Source: Lentzea sp. NBRC 102530 | GTDB taxonomy: Bacteria; Actinomycetota; Actinomycetes; Mycobacteriales; Pseudonocardiaceae | Reading direction: 5' to 3' | Assembly (NCBI RefSeq): GCF_030269365.1 | Contig: NZ_BSTF01000018.1 | Coordinates: 1-64,000, forward strand | DNA: 64,000 bases | Shown here: piece after piece, positions 1-8,198 of the stretch | How positions within the stretch are numbered: position 1 is the stretch's first letter | Layout of the letters: each line of letters starts with the position of its first letter | The notes under the pieces: generated by a model | The model's database searches: none | What the model was told of the DNA's origin: nothing | What the model saw: the letters and a program-made list of their open reading frames with translations, nothing else | Position numbers and translations under genes: made by a program

Positions 1-2
1 AC

Positions 3-89
3 ATCGACTGGTACAACACCACCCGCATCTCCACCACGCTCAAGGGCCTGAGCCCGGTCGAATACCGAGCCCAGGCCCTCACGGCCTAA
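3..89 (+). pseudogene. C-terminal tail of IS3-type transposase (partial at window edge)
   Basis: The reading frame entering from the left edge encodes 28 residues before a TAA stop. They include WYNTTRISTTLKGLSPVEYR, which matches the conserved end of the DDE integrase core of IS3-family OrfB proteins (family knowledge: YNxxRxHxxLxGxSPxEYR). The His usually found in this stretch is Ser/Thr here. Only the tail lies in the window, so whether the element is intact cannot be judged. Confidence 0.7.
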
Positions 90-93
90 CCTT

Positions 94-126
94 CAGTTAG
101 CCAGTCCAACTTCCGGGGACCAGTTC
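94..126. repeat. Probable right terminal inverted repeat of the IS3-type element
   Basis: Directly after the transposase stop lies a stretch beginning cagttagccagtccaacttc and running to ggaccagttca. It resembles the GTCCAACTT...CAGTTCA ends of IS3-family elements. The mate at the left end is outside the window, so this is inferred from resemblance and position only. Confidence 0.4.
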
Positions 127-157
127 ACACAAGGCGCCCCCTTCTACAACACGCGCG

Positions 158-1165
158 TCAGGAGAACTTGACCGTCACGTTGCCGGTGTACGAGCCCGCC
201 AACAGCGACAGCAACGCCTGCGGCGCGAACTTGACCCCGCCCTCGACGATCGTGTGCGGGAAGACGAACCTGCCCTCCTGCAACCACTGTCCGAAGTGGA
301 CGACCCAGTCCTGGATCTGCTCGGGCAGGTGGTAGCAGGCGAACGGGCGGATCTCCAGGTGCTTGGTGATCGCCGTCATCAGGTCGATCCGCGGGTTCTC
401 GGCGCCGTCGTTCTGGTTGGACAACGCACCGCACAACGCGAACCGGGCGTGCGGACGGGCGGCCTGGACCGCCGCCTCGAACTGCTCGCCACCGACGTTG
501 TCGAAGAACACGCTGATGCCGTCCGGAGCGAGCTCGCGCAGCCGGTCGGCCACCGGGCCGTCCTTGTAGTTGAACGCGGCGTCGAACCCGAGCTCGTTCA
601 CCAGCCAGTCGACCTTGGCCTGGCTGCCGGCCGAGCCGATCACGCGCGCGCCACGGGCCTTGGCGATCTGCCCGGCCAGTGACCCGACACCACCGGCGGC
701 ACCGGTGACGAACACGACATCACCCTCACCGGCCTGCGCGATCGTCGCCATGCCGTAGTAGGCCGTCGGCCCCTGCGACAGGAAGTACACCGGCGACGGC
801 ACGTAGTGCGGGTTCTGCTTGATGAACTGCTGCGCGTGCCCGGACCAGTACTCCTGCCACGGCCCGAACGACTGCACCAGGTCACCGACGGCGAGGTCCG
901 GGCTGTTCGACTTGACGACGGTGCCCACACCACCGGCACCGGCGGGCTCGCCGACCTTCCACGGCGGCACGCCGGGGATCTGGCAGTCGGACCTCATGAA
1001 CTCCTTGAAGGCGGCGGCCACCGACACGTAGTCGACGCGCACCAACACCTCACCGTCACCGATCTCGGGGACGGCCACCTCGACGACGTCGAAGTGCTCG
1101 AGGGTCAGGTCGTCCTCGACGTGCTTGGCGAGCCTGACCTCCCACTGCTTCTCGGGGATGCTCAT
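158..1165 (-). CDS. NADP-dependent MDR-family oxidoreductase (CurA/quinone-reductase-like)
   Basis: A 335-residue zinc-independent medium-chain dehydrogenase/reductase. The Rossmann motif GAAGGVGS is at about residues 155-162, and the PxYYGMAT segment just before it is typical of CurA / leukotriene B4 dehydrogenase-like enzymes, which reduce C=C bonds of enones with NADPH. The ATG at 1165 was chosen because aaggag lies just upstream in the coding direction; an upstream in-frame extension lacks such a site. It lies 16 bases downstream of a P450 on the same strand and is probably co-transcribed, suggesting a role as reductase in the same pathway. The substrate is unknown. Confidence 0.8.
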   Translation of the reverse strand: MSIPEKQWEVRLAKHVEDDLTLEHFDVVEVAVPEIGDGEVLVRVDYVSVAAAFKEFMRSDCQIPGVPPWKVGEPAGAGGVGTVVKSNSPDLAVGDLVQSFGPWQEYWSGHAQQFIKQNPHYVPSPVYFLSQGPTAYYGMATIAQAGEGDVVFVTGAAGGVGSLAGQIAKARGARVIGSAGSQAKVDWLVNELGFDAAFNYKDGPVADRLRELAPDGISVFFDNVGGEQFEAAVQAARPHARFALCGALSNQNDGAENPRIDLMTAITKHLEIRPFACYHLPEQIQDWVVHFGQWLQEGRFVFPHTIVEGGVKFAPQALLSLLAGSYTGNVTVKFS

Positions 1166-1181
1166 GGCTCTCCTTCTATTC

Positions 1182-2396
1182 CTATCCCCACGTGACGGGG
1201 AAGGTGACAAGTGAGTGGTTGATCTCGCCCTGGTGCCACTTCAGGTCCTCGTACGGCACGGCGAGGCGGAGGTCCGGGAAGCGGCGGGTCAGACCTTCGA
1301 TGGCGATCGCCATCTCCATGCGCCCCAGCTGCTTGCCGAGGCAGTAGTGCACGCCGTGCCCGAACGCGATGTGCGGGTTGGAGGCGCGGTCGATGTCGAG
1401 CTGCTGAGCGTTCTCGAAGACGGCCTCGTCGCGGTTCGCCGACGACAGCACGAAGAACACCGCGTCACCCTTGGCGATCTTCTGCCCGCCGAGTTCCAGG
1501 TCCTCCGCCGCGATGCGGTGGAACCCGGTGGTGTCGGTGGCGAAGAGGTTCACGTGCCGCAGCAGTTCCTCGACGGCCGCGGGGATCAGCGTCGGATCGG
1601 CGACCAGGCGCTTCCACGTGTCGGGGTGGTCGTGCAGCAATGCCAGCACCGAGTTGGAGATCTGGTTCGCGGCGGTGTCGAAGCCGGCGCCGATGAGGGT
1701 GAACGCGAACGTCACCAGCTCCTGCTCGCTCAGCTTGTCGTCGTTGTCCCGCGCGGAGATCAGGTCCGACAGCATGTCCTGGCCGGGGTTCTCGCGCTTC
1801 TGCGCGATCAGGCCCATCACGTACCCGGCGAGCCTCCCGAACGCCCGCATCGGCGCCTCGGGGTCGTTCTCGTCGAACGTGGCGAACGCCCGCGCGTCGG
1901 TCTCGAAGATCTTCAGGTCGGAGGTCGGCACGCCCAGCAGGTCGCCGATGATCGTCAACGGCAGCGGGACGCACAGCGCCTCGACGAGGTCGACCGGCCC
2001 GCCCGTCACCATCATCGTGTCGAGCAGCTCGTCGCACACCTTCTGCACGCCCGAACGCATCGCCTCGACCTTGCGGACGGTGAAGGCGCCCATCACGAGC
2101 TTGCGCAGCCGCGAGTGCTCGGAGCCGTCCAGCGAGATGATCATCTCGGGCGTGGTGGTCATGGCGCCGCCGACCTGGGGAGCACCCTCGGCACACGTCA
2201 ACGCGCGGCTCAGCCTGGAGTCGGCGAGCCCGGCGCGGACGTCCTCGTACTTGGTGATCACCCAGGTCGGCGTGCCGGAACTGGTGCGCACCTTGGCAAC
2301 GGGGCACTCGGCGCGCAGCGTGTCGTACTTGGGGTCCGGGCCGCGGTAGGAGGAACCGCTGAACGGGAACTCCTCGTCCAGTTCAAGGGGCAGCAC
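1182..2396 (-). CDS. Cytochrome P450 (first of two paralogues)
   Basis: A 404-residue bacterial class I P450, normal length. Visible hallmarks are the oxygen-binding I helix GAGFDTAAN (236-244), the K-helix ExxR (E277-R280) and the heme loop FGHGVHYCLG (345-354) with Cys352 as the thiolate ligand. It needs an external ferredoxin, none of which is encoded nearby. GTG start with ggaggtg upstream. Its N-terminus (SGSSYRGP) is shared with the P450 at 5096-6304, so the two are likely paralogues from duplication. It is divergent from the epoxide hydrolase gene, with about 120 bases between them. A tailoring hydroxylase or epoxidase role is inferred. Confidence 0.9.
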   Translation of the reverse strand: MLPLELDEEFPFSGSSYRGPDPKYDTLRAECPVAKVRTSSGTPTWVITKYEDVRAGLADSRLSRALTCAEGAPQVGGAMTTTPEMIISLDGSEHSRLRKLVMGAFTVRKVEAMRSGVQKVCDELLDTMMVTGGPVDLVEALCVPLPLTIIGDLLGVPTSDLKIFETDARAFATFDENDPEAPMRAFGRLAGYVMGLIAQKRENPGQDMLSDLISARDNDDKLSEQELVTFAFTLIGAGFDTAANQISNSVLALLHDHPDTWKRLVADPTLIPAAVEELLRHVNLFATDTTGFHRIAAEDLELGGQKIAKGDAVFFVLSSANRDEAVFENAQQLDIDRASNPHIAFGHGVHYCLGKQLGRMEMAIAIEGLTRRFPDLRLAVPYEDLKWHQGEINHSLVTFPVTWG

Positions 2397-2504
2397 GGGA
2401 CACCTCCAGTGGAATTACGGCCTGGCCTCGCGCCGAACCTTGCTCCGCGCACCTCGAAATCGGCTCGAAACCTGGATGTCGACCGGGAGTCGAGCCGCCG
2501 TTCC

Positions 2505-2510
2505 TACCTT
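2505..2510 (+). promoter_or_regulatory. Possible -10 element of a leaderless promoter
   Basis: The hexamer taccttt-like TACCTT lies six bases before the ATG at 2517, and no Shine-Dalgarno sequence precedes that ATG. This spacing would place transcription start on the A of ATG, as in leaderless actinobacterial genes. No good -35 is visible, so this is tentative. Confidence 0.25.
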
Positions 2511-2516
2511 CGCGCC

Positions 2517-3641
2517 ATGGACACTGCACTCGTGCCGTTCCGGGTCGAGGTTCCCGACTCCGAACTGGCGGACCTCACCCGGCGGCTGGCAGCGACCAGG
2601 TGGCCGGACGCGGAGACCGTGGACGACTGGTCGCAGGGCATGCCGCTGGCCTACGCCAAGGAACTGGCCGAGTACTGGGGAGGCGTCTACGACTGGCGTG
2701 CCACCGAGGCCAGGCTGAACGCCATCCCCCAGTTCAAGACCGAGATCGACGGCGTCGGGATCCACTTCCTGCACGCGAGGTCACCGCACGCAGGCGCGAA
2801 GCCGTTGCTGCTCACGCACGGCTGGCCCGGGTCGGTCGCCGAGTTCCTCGACGTGATCGAGCCGCTGACGAACCCGCCGGACCCGGCCGACGCGTTCCAC
2901 GTCGTCGCGCCCTCGTTGCCCGGCTACGGTTTCAGCGACAAGCCGGCCGGAACCGGCTGGACGCTCGAGAAGATAGCGTCCGCGTTCGTCACGCTCATGG
3001 GCCGCGTCGGCTACGACAAGTTCTACGCGCACGGCAACGACTGGGGTTCGTTCATCACGGGCATCCTCGGCCACATCGCGCCGGAGCACGTCGAGGCGAT
3101 CCACCTCGTCATGCCGTTCGCCTCCGCACCCGAGGCGGAAGTCCAGCTGACGCAACGGGACTACGAAGGTCTCGGCGCGCTGAAGGAGTTCGCCGCCAAG
3201 GAGTCCGCGTACGCGGCGGTGATGAACACCAAGCCGCAGTCGCTCGCCTACGGCCTCACCGACTCCCCCGTCGGCCAGCTCGGCTGGGCCGGTGAGAAGT
3301 ACTGGTCGTGGAGCGACCACGACGGTGACGCCGAGAAGGTCATCTCCCGCGACCGGATCCTCGACATGGTCTCGGTGTGCTGGTTCACCGCCACCGCCGC
3401 GTCGTCGGGCCGCCTGTACTGGGAGAGCTACAACAAGTCGCCGCTCACGCGGGTGGACGTGCCGACCGGGTTCTCGGTGTTCCCAGCCGACGCGCGGATG
3501 CCCAAGGCGTGGGCCGAGCACCGGTTCACCGATCTGCGGTACTGGAGGGAGATGCCGTCCGGCGGCCACTTCCCTGCCCTGGAGAACCCGGTCGTGCTCG
3601 TCGAGGAGTTGCGGACGTTCTTCCGGCTGGTGCGCTCATGA
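2517..3641 (+). CDS. Epoxide hydrolase (EHN N-terminal, alpha/beta hydrolase fold)
   Basis: A 374-residue protein of the epoxide hydrolase family. The N-terminal EHN-type segment (about 1-110) precedes the core with oxyanion motif THGWPGS, the nucleophile motif HGNDWGS (Asp nucleophile) and the C-terminal catalytic His in GGHFPALE. Family members open epoxides to diols by a two-step ester mechanism. The frame stays open far upstream, but the ATG at 2517 fits the family N-terminus. Its stop overlaps the next start as ATGA, so it is translationally coupled to the MFS exporter. Sitting back to back with a P450, it may detoxify or convert an epoxide made by that enzyme (inference). Confidence 0.85.
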   Translation: MDTALVPFRVEVPDSELADLTRRLAATRWPDAETVDDWSQGMPLAYAKELAEYWGGVYDWRATEARLNAIPQFKTEIDGVGIHFLHARSPHAGAKPLLLTHGWPGSVAEFLDVIEPLTNPPDPADAFHVVAPSLPGYGFSDKPAGTGWTLEKIASAFVTLMGRVGYDKFYAHGNDWGSFITGILGHIAPEHVEAIHLVMPFASAPEAEVQLTQRDYEGLGALKEFAAKESAYAAVMNTKPQSLAYGLTDSPVGQLGWAGEKYWSWSDHDGDAEKVISRDRILDMVSVCWFTATAASSGRLYWESYNKSPLTRVDVPTGFSVFPADARMPKAWAEHRFTDLRYWREMPSGGHFPALENPVVLVEELRTFFRLVRS

Positions 3642-5044
3642 CGGCCACGCTGGGCAGGCCCGGCACCAAGCTCGGCATGGTGCTCGTCGTGTGCTGCCTG
3701 GCGCAGTTCATGAACGTGCTCGACGCGTCGGTCATGAACGTCGCGCTGCCGTCGATCTTCGAGGACCTCCGCTTCGAGCGGCACGACCTGCAGTGGGTCA
3801 ACAGCGCGTACACGATCGCGGTGTGCGGCTTCCTGCTGCTGGGCGGCCGGCTCGCGGACCTCTTCGGGCAGCGCCGGGTGTTCCTGTTCGGTGCCGCGCT
3901 GTTCACGGTCGCGAGCGCGGTCGGGGGCATGGCGACCTCGCCCGGCACCCTGATCGCGGCCCGCGGGTTCCAGGGCCTGGGCGCCGCGGTGATGGCACCG
4001 GCGTCGCTGACCGTGCTCGGCACGACGTTCACCGATCCGAACGCCCGCGCGAAGGCGTTCGGCTGGTGGAGCGCGGTGTCCGGCACCGGTGGCGCGGTCG
4101 GCGTGCTGCTCGGCGGCATCGTCACCGAGTCGCTCGGCTGGCGCTGGGTGCTGCTGATCAACGTGCCGCTCGGCATCGCGCTGGTGTCCATGATCCGCGG
4201 CGCCGTGCCGGAGACGGCGAGTGGTGGCGGCCGCAAGAGCCTCGACGTGCCGGGCGCGATCACCGTGACGATCGGCCTGATGGCCCTGGTCTACGGCATC
4301 GCGCAGTCGCACGAGCTGGGCTGGGGTTCGTGGCAGGTCGCCGGGTCGCTGGTGCTGTCGCTGGTGCTGTTCGCGCTTTTCCTGCGCCAGCAGACGGTGT
4401 CGGACCACCCGCTGATGCCGTTGGGGATCTTCCGCAACCGCCAGGTGACCGCGACGAACATCGTGGCGTTCTTCGCGATCGCCGCGCTGTTCAGCACCTT
4501 CTACTTCCTCACGCTGGTGCTGCAACAGGTGATGGGGCTCAGCGCGCTGGCCACCGGCCTCGGTTACCTGCCGTTGTCGATCGGCATCGCACTCGGCGGG
4601 TTCGGGGTGTCCCGGATCGTGCCTCGGATCGGACCGCGGCCGGTGCTGATCGCCGGCCTGCTCGCCGGCACCGCCGGGTTGTTGTGGGTGTCCACAGCGG
4701 ACGAGACGTCGACGTTCCTCGGCACGATCCTGGTGCCGACGACGTTGCTGGGCCTGGGGATGGGCGCGGTGCTGAACGCGACCACGAACGCCGCCACCTC
4801 CGGGGTGCCGCGCGAGCAGGCCGGCCTCGCGTCCGGTCTGCTCAACACGATCCGGCAGATGGGCAGCGCGATCGGCCTGGTCGTGCTCGCGACGATGTCG
4901 TCGGCGCGCGCGGACTCGTTGCTGGAGCAGGGGGAACCACTGCGGCACTCGCTGGGGTCCGGGTTCGGCCTCGCGTTGTTCGGCGCGGCCGCGTTCACCT
5001 TCTGCGGTGCGGTCGCGGCCCTCGCCGTGCCCCGCAAGAAGTAA
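3638..5044 (+). CDS. MFS transporter, DHA2 (EmrB/QacA) type drug exporter
   Basis: A 468-residue membrane protein with about 14 hydrophobic helices. The first-helix motif LDASVMNVALPSI is a DHA2 signature, as is the loop motif GGRLADLFGQRR. These proteins export drugs or secondary metabolites by proton antiport. The ATG overlaps the epoxide hydrolase stop by four bases. As the last gene of the two-gene unit, it ends before a strong palindromic terminator. An export or self-protection role for the product of the surrounding locus is inferred. Confidence 0.88.
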   Translation: MTATLGRPGTKLGMVLVVCCLAQFMNVLDASVMNVALPSIFEDLRFERHDLQWVNSAYTIAVCGFLLLGGRLADLFGQRRVFLFGAALFTVASAVGGMATSPGTLIAARGFQGLGAAVMAPASLTVLGTTFTDPNARAKAFGWWSAVSGTGGAVGVLLGGIVTESLGWRWVLLINVPLGIALVSMIRGAVPETASGGGRKSLDVPGAITVTIGLMALVYGIAQSHELGWGSWQVAGSLVLSLVLFALFLRQQTVSDHPLMPLGIFRNRQVTATNIVAFFAIAALFSTFYFLTLVLQQVMGLSALATGLGYLPLSIGIALGGFGVSRIVPRIGPRPVLIAGLLAGTAGLLWVSTADETSTFLGTILVPTTLLGLGMGAVLNATTNAATSGVPREQAGLASGLLNTIRQMGSAIGLVVLATMSSARADSLLEQGEPLRHSLGSGFGLALFGAAAFTFCGAVAALAVPRKK

Positions 5045-5056
5045 GCCACAACGCAG

Positions 5057-5088
5057 AACGGCCCCTCGGAACGTTCCGAGGGGCCGTT
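5057..5088. terminator. Perfect 32-base palindromic bidirectional terminator
   Basis: A perfect inverted repeat of two 16-base arms (arm AACGGCCCCTCGGAAC) sits between the converging stops at 5044 and 5096. The symmetric hairpin can serve both strands, although no long U tract follows. Confidence 0.85.
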
Positions 5089-5095
5089 CTCGTGT

Positions 5096-6304
5096 CTAAA
5101 AGCCCTTGCCGTGCAGGTCGACCGGCAGGGCGACGAGCCGGTGGTTCATGTCGGCCTGCTGCCACTCGAGGTCTTCCTCGGCGACGGCGAGCCGGGCGGC
5201 CGGGAAGCGCCGCGTCAGTTCCTCGACCGCGCTGACCAGCTCGATGCGGGCGAGCGGGGCGCCGAGGCAGCGGTGGATGCCGTACCCGAACGCCAGGTGC
5301 GCGTTGTCGGCGCGGGCGAAGTCGAGCACGTCCGGGTCGGTGAACAACGTCTCGTCGCGGTTCGCCGAGTTCGTCGACACGAACACCGCGTCACCCTTGG
5401 GGATCGTCACGCCGAACAACGTCACGTCCTCGGTCGCGATCCGCGGCAGGCCCGTGGTGTCGTTGGTGGACAACGTGATCCACCGCAGCAGCTCCTCGAC
5501 CGCGGCCGGCACCTCCTCCGGCCGCTCACCCAGCCGCACCCAGACGTCGCGGTGGTGCGCGAGCAACGTCAGCGCGGAGCTGGCCAGGTGGCACGCCGTG
5601 GAGTCGCCACCCGCGCCGAGCAACGTGTAGCCGAGGCCGATGAGTTCGCCGACCTCCAGCCTGTCGTCGCCGACGCGCGCCTCGATCAACGCCGACAGCA
5701 CGTCGTCACCGGGCGCGGCGGTCTTCGCGAACACCAGCCCGGCCATGAACTCGCCGAGCTGCTCCCCCGCCGCGGCCGCGAGCTCCGGCGCGTCGACGGC
5801 GGCGAACTCGCGGATCAGCCGTGCGAACGTGTCGCGGTCGCCGGCGGGCACACCCAACAGGTCGCTGATCGCGATGATCGCCAGGGGGAACGTGAACTCA
5901 CCGAGCAGGTCGACGGGCCCTTGCAGCGCCTTCTCGTCCGCCCGGTCCAGCAACTCTGTCACCAGCCGCTGGATTCTCGGTCGCATGGACTCGATGCGGT
6001 CCACCGAGAACGCCTGCGACACCAGGTCGCGCAGCCGGGTGTGGGCGGGCGGGTCGAGCGAGATGATCATGCCGGGCGGCGCCTGGAACAGTCCGGGGAA
6101 GGTCGGTGCCGTCGGCTCATAAGACGCCGCACGGGAGAACCGCACGTCGTCGAGCACGACGCGGACCGAGTCCTGGGTCGTCGCGATCCAGCAGTGGCCG
6201 CCGCCGTTCGCGGGCAGGCGCACGACGGGACTCGACGCGCGGAACCCGGCGAACTCCGGCGCCGGACCTCGGTAGCTGGATCCGGGAACGGGAAAGGAAA
6301 CCAC
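5096..6304 (-). CDS. Cytochrome P450 (second paralogue)
   Basis: A 402-residue P450 with I-helix GAGGDSTACH, K-helix EELLRW and heme loop FGYGIHRCLG. The distal I-helix threonine is replaced by the D-S-T arrangement, which still offers hydroxyls. The GTG at 6304 is preferred because gaggag lies six bases upstream and because MVSFPVPGSSYRGP then aligns with the start of the first P450; an alternative GTG at 6340 lacks this support. It is divergent from the NmrA-like gene. No redox partner is nearby. Same-locus tailoring is inferred. Confidence 0.9.
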   Translation of the reverse strand: MVSFPVPGSSYRGPAPEFAGFRASSPVVRLPANGGGHCWIATTQDSVRVVLDDVRFSRAASYEPTAPTFPGLFQAPPGMIISLDPPAHTRLRDLVSQAFSVDRIESMRPRIQRLVTELLDRADEKALQGPVDLLGEFTFPLAIIAISDLLGVPAGDRDTFARLIREFAAVDAPELAAAAGEQLGEFMAGLVFAKTAAPGDDVLSALIEARVGDDRLEVGELIGLGYTLLGAGGDSTACHLASSALTLLAHHRDVWVRLGERPEEVPAAVEELLRWITLSTNDTTGLPRIATEDVTLFGVTIPKGDAVFVSTNSANRDETLFTDPDVLDFARADNAHLAFGYGIHRCLGAPLARIELVSAVEELTRRFPAARLAVAEEDLEWQQADMNHRLVALPVDLHGKGF

Positions 6305-6444
6305 CGTGCGCTCCTCACGCTCATGGGGATGTTTCCGCACGTTAGGAGGGGTGGCCTGAAGCCCGATCTAGTGCCGTTCGAGTGACCGGGTGAACGCTGA
6401 GCGTGATCGGCCATCCAGGCGAAACCCCGATTCGGGAGATCCAC

Positions 6445-7281
6445 ATGACCATCCTCGTCACCGGGGCGCGCGGCAACGTCGGCCGTCGCGTGCTCCAGCG
6501 GCTCTACGCGGCGGGTCACAGCCTCCGCGCGTCCGGCCGAAACCCCGCGGAACTCGACGTCCCCGAAGGTGTGGAGACCGTCGCTCTCGACCTGAACGAC
6601 CCGGAGACGTTCGTCGCGGCCCTCGCCGGTGTCTCCAAGGTCCTGCTCTACGCGGAGCCGGACGGCGTGGTGAAGTTCCTCGACGAGGCCGAGAAGGCGG
6701 GCGTCGAGCAGATCGTGCTGCTGTCGTCCAACACCGTCGGCCTGCCCGGTGCGGACCAGGACCCGCTGGCGCACCACCACGTGGTCGTGGAGGAGGCCGT
6801 GATCGGCTCCGGCCTGACCTACACGATCCTGCGGCCCGGGGCTTTCATGAGCAACGCGTTCGGCTGGAGCTACTCGCTGCAGCAGGGCGACACGATCGAC
6901 CAGGTGTTCCCCGAGGCCCAGGTCGCGCCCGTGCACGAGGACGACATCGCCGACGTGGCCGTGGTCGCGTTGACGGAGAAGAAGCTCCAGGACGAGATCG
7001 TCGACCTCACCGGGCCGGAGTCGCTGACGTTCCGCCGGGAACTCGAGATCGTCGGCGAGGTGCTCGGCCGCGAGCTCGTGATCAACGGCCTGACCCGTGA
7101 GGAGGGTGAGGCGCAGATGAGCAACTTCGTGCCCCCGCCCGTGCTCACGTCGCTGCTGAACCAGTGGGAGGCCGCGGTCGGCGTCGTCGCGGACACCAGC
7201 GCCACGGCCGAGCGGATCACCGGCAAGCCGGCCCGCACCTTCCGCCAGTGGGTGGAGGAGCACGCGTCGTTCCTCGCGTGA
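6445..7281 (+). CDS. NmrA-like/atypical SDR NAD(P)-binding protein
   Basis: A 278-residue Rossmann protein with the nucleotide motif VTGARGNVGRRV near the N-terminus and the LRPGAFMSN segment typical of NmrA/QOR2-like atypical SDRs. The classical YxxxK pair is absent, as usual for the group; members act as quinone reductases or NADP sensors. The ATG at 6445 is chosen because gggag sits just upstream. It is divergently transcribed from the second P450 and probably monocistronic. Substrate unknown. Confidence 0.75.
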   Translation: MTILVTGARGNVGRRVLQRLYAAGHSLRASGRNPAELDVPEGVETVALDLNDPETFVAALAGVSKVLLYAEPDGVVKFLDEAEKAGVEQIVLLSSNTVGLPGADQDPLAHHHVVVEEAVIGSGLTYTILRPGAFMSNAFGWSYSLQQGDTIDQVFPEAQVAPVHEDDIADVAVVALTEKKLQDEIVDLTGPESLTFRRELEIVGEVLGRELVINGLTREEGEAQMSNFVPPPVLTSLLNQWEAAVGVVADTSATAERITGKPARTFRQWVEEHASFLA

Positions 7282-7338
7282 CGGGTCTCCGGAGCCGGGA
7301 TGAGGGCGGCGGACCCGTCCCGGCTCCGGACGCTCGTT

Positions 7339-7791
7339 CTAGACCCGCGACATCGTGAAGGTGATGTTCGAGGTGCCCAGGTTCGTGCCGTCCGCGAGGA
7401 AGAACGTGGACGGGCCGGAGCTGGTGAAGTTGTTCGGTCCACTCTGGACGGCGTCCTGGTCGAAGTCGACGTACGCGAAGTAGGCGCCGTTCTCGTCGTA
7501 GACCTTCTCACCGCGGAACTTGAAGTGGAACGTGTTCACCCCGGTGAACCACCAGGTCCCCTGTGTGGTGGTGTTCTGCTCGTTGGTGACGAACGCCTTG
7601 CCGTTGGCCTTGAACTGCAGCTTGGTCGGGTGGTCGCCGTCGGTCCGGGTCACGAACCCGGTCCAGGTGCCCACCGGCGTGCAGGTCGCGTTGGCCGCCG
7701 TGGCGGTGCCGGCCAGCGCGAGCAGGACCACGGCTGTGATCGCTCCTACGCGTGCGAGAAGAGTCGAACGTTTCGGAGTGAACGTCTGCAT
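7339..7791 (-). CDS. Small secreted protein, beta-rich, unknown function
   Basis: A 150-residue protein. A positively charged start (MQTFTPKRSTLLAR), a hydrophobic core and an AxA-type site after TATAANA indicate a Sec signal peptide. The mature part begins CTPVGTWTGFVT and is rich in alternating beta-type sequence with repeated aromatic residues, reminiscent of small lipocalin-like barrels; that fold is a guess. The start has aggag upstream. A second small exported protein with a related 'VGxW' opening is at 10908-11381, flanking the PCP/KASIII/A-domain genes on the other side. Confidence 0.65.
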   Translation of the reverse strand: MQTFTPKRSTLLARVGAITAVVLLALAGTATAANATCTPVGTWTGFVTRTDGDHPTKLQFKANGKAFVTNEQNTTTQGTWWFTGVNTFHFKFRGEKVYDENGAYFAYVDFDQDAVQSGPNNFTSSGPSTFFLADGTNLGTSNITFTMSRV

Positions 7792-7964
7792 CTGTGCGGC
7801 TCCTGATCCGGGGTGCGAGCGGCGGACGCGCGCAACGGTGGGCCACAGGTCTCGACGTAAACCTCAGAACGACTAGAGCGCCCGTTTTTCCGTTGCGGCA
7901 CAAGCTCATCTCGACTCGGGTAACGCAAAGTTTTCGTTACTCATGAGCTGACAGGGAGGACGCC

Positions 7965-8189
7965 GTGGCCGAACGCGAGACAGAGCTCTGCGAGTTGTTC
8001 GGGGAGGTGCTCGGGGTACCGGGGATCGAGCCGGACGACCACTTCTTCGACCTGGGGGGCCATTCGCTGCTGGCGTCGAAGCTCGTCAAGCAGGTGCACG
8101 AGCGGTACGGCGTCCGCGTCCCGTTGCGCAGCTTCTACGAGGACCCGACGGCGCGCGCCGTCGCCAAGCAGCTGGACCAGGCAGCCTAG
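7965..8189 (+). CDS. Stand-alone peptidyl carrier protein
   Basis: A 74-residue carrier protein with the phosphopantetheine motif FFDLGGHSLLASKL (Ser34). The LGGHSL form is characteristic of NRPS thiolation domains rather than fatty-acid ACPs (compare DIDSLS in the ACP at 62474). GTG start with agggagga upstream. The KASIII-like gene begins nine bases after its stop, so the two are co-transcribed. It most likely carries the aminoacyl group loaded by the adenylation enzyme at 9294-10766. Confidence 0.9.
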   Translation: MAERETELCELFGEVLGVPGIEPDDHFFDLGGHSLLASKLVKQVHERYGVRVPLRSFYEDPTARAVAKQLDQAA

Positions 8190-8198
8190 GAGTTCGAG

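Noticed and set aside
1215..2516. Long plus-strand open frame continuous with the epoxide hydrolase
   Set aside because: It runs antisense to the P450 and is Gly/Arg/Val-rich low-complexity sequence from high-GC codon bias; the hydrolase clearly begins at 2517.
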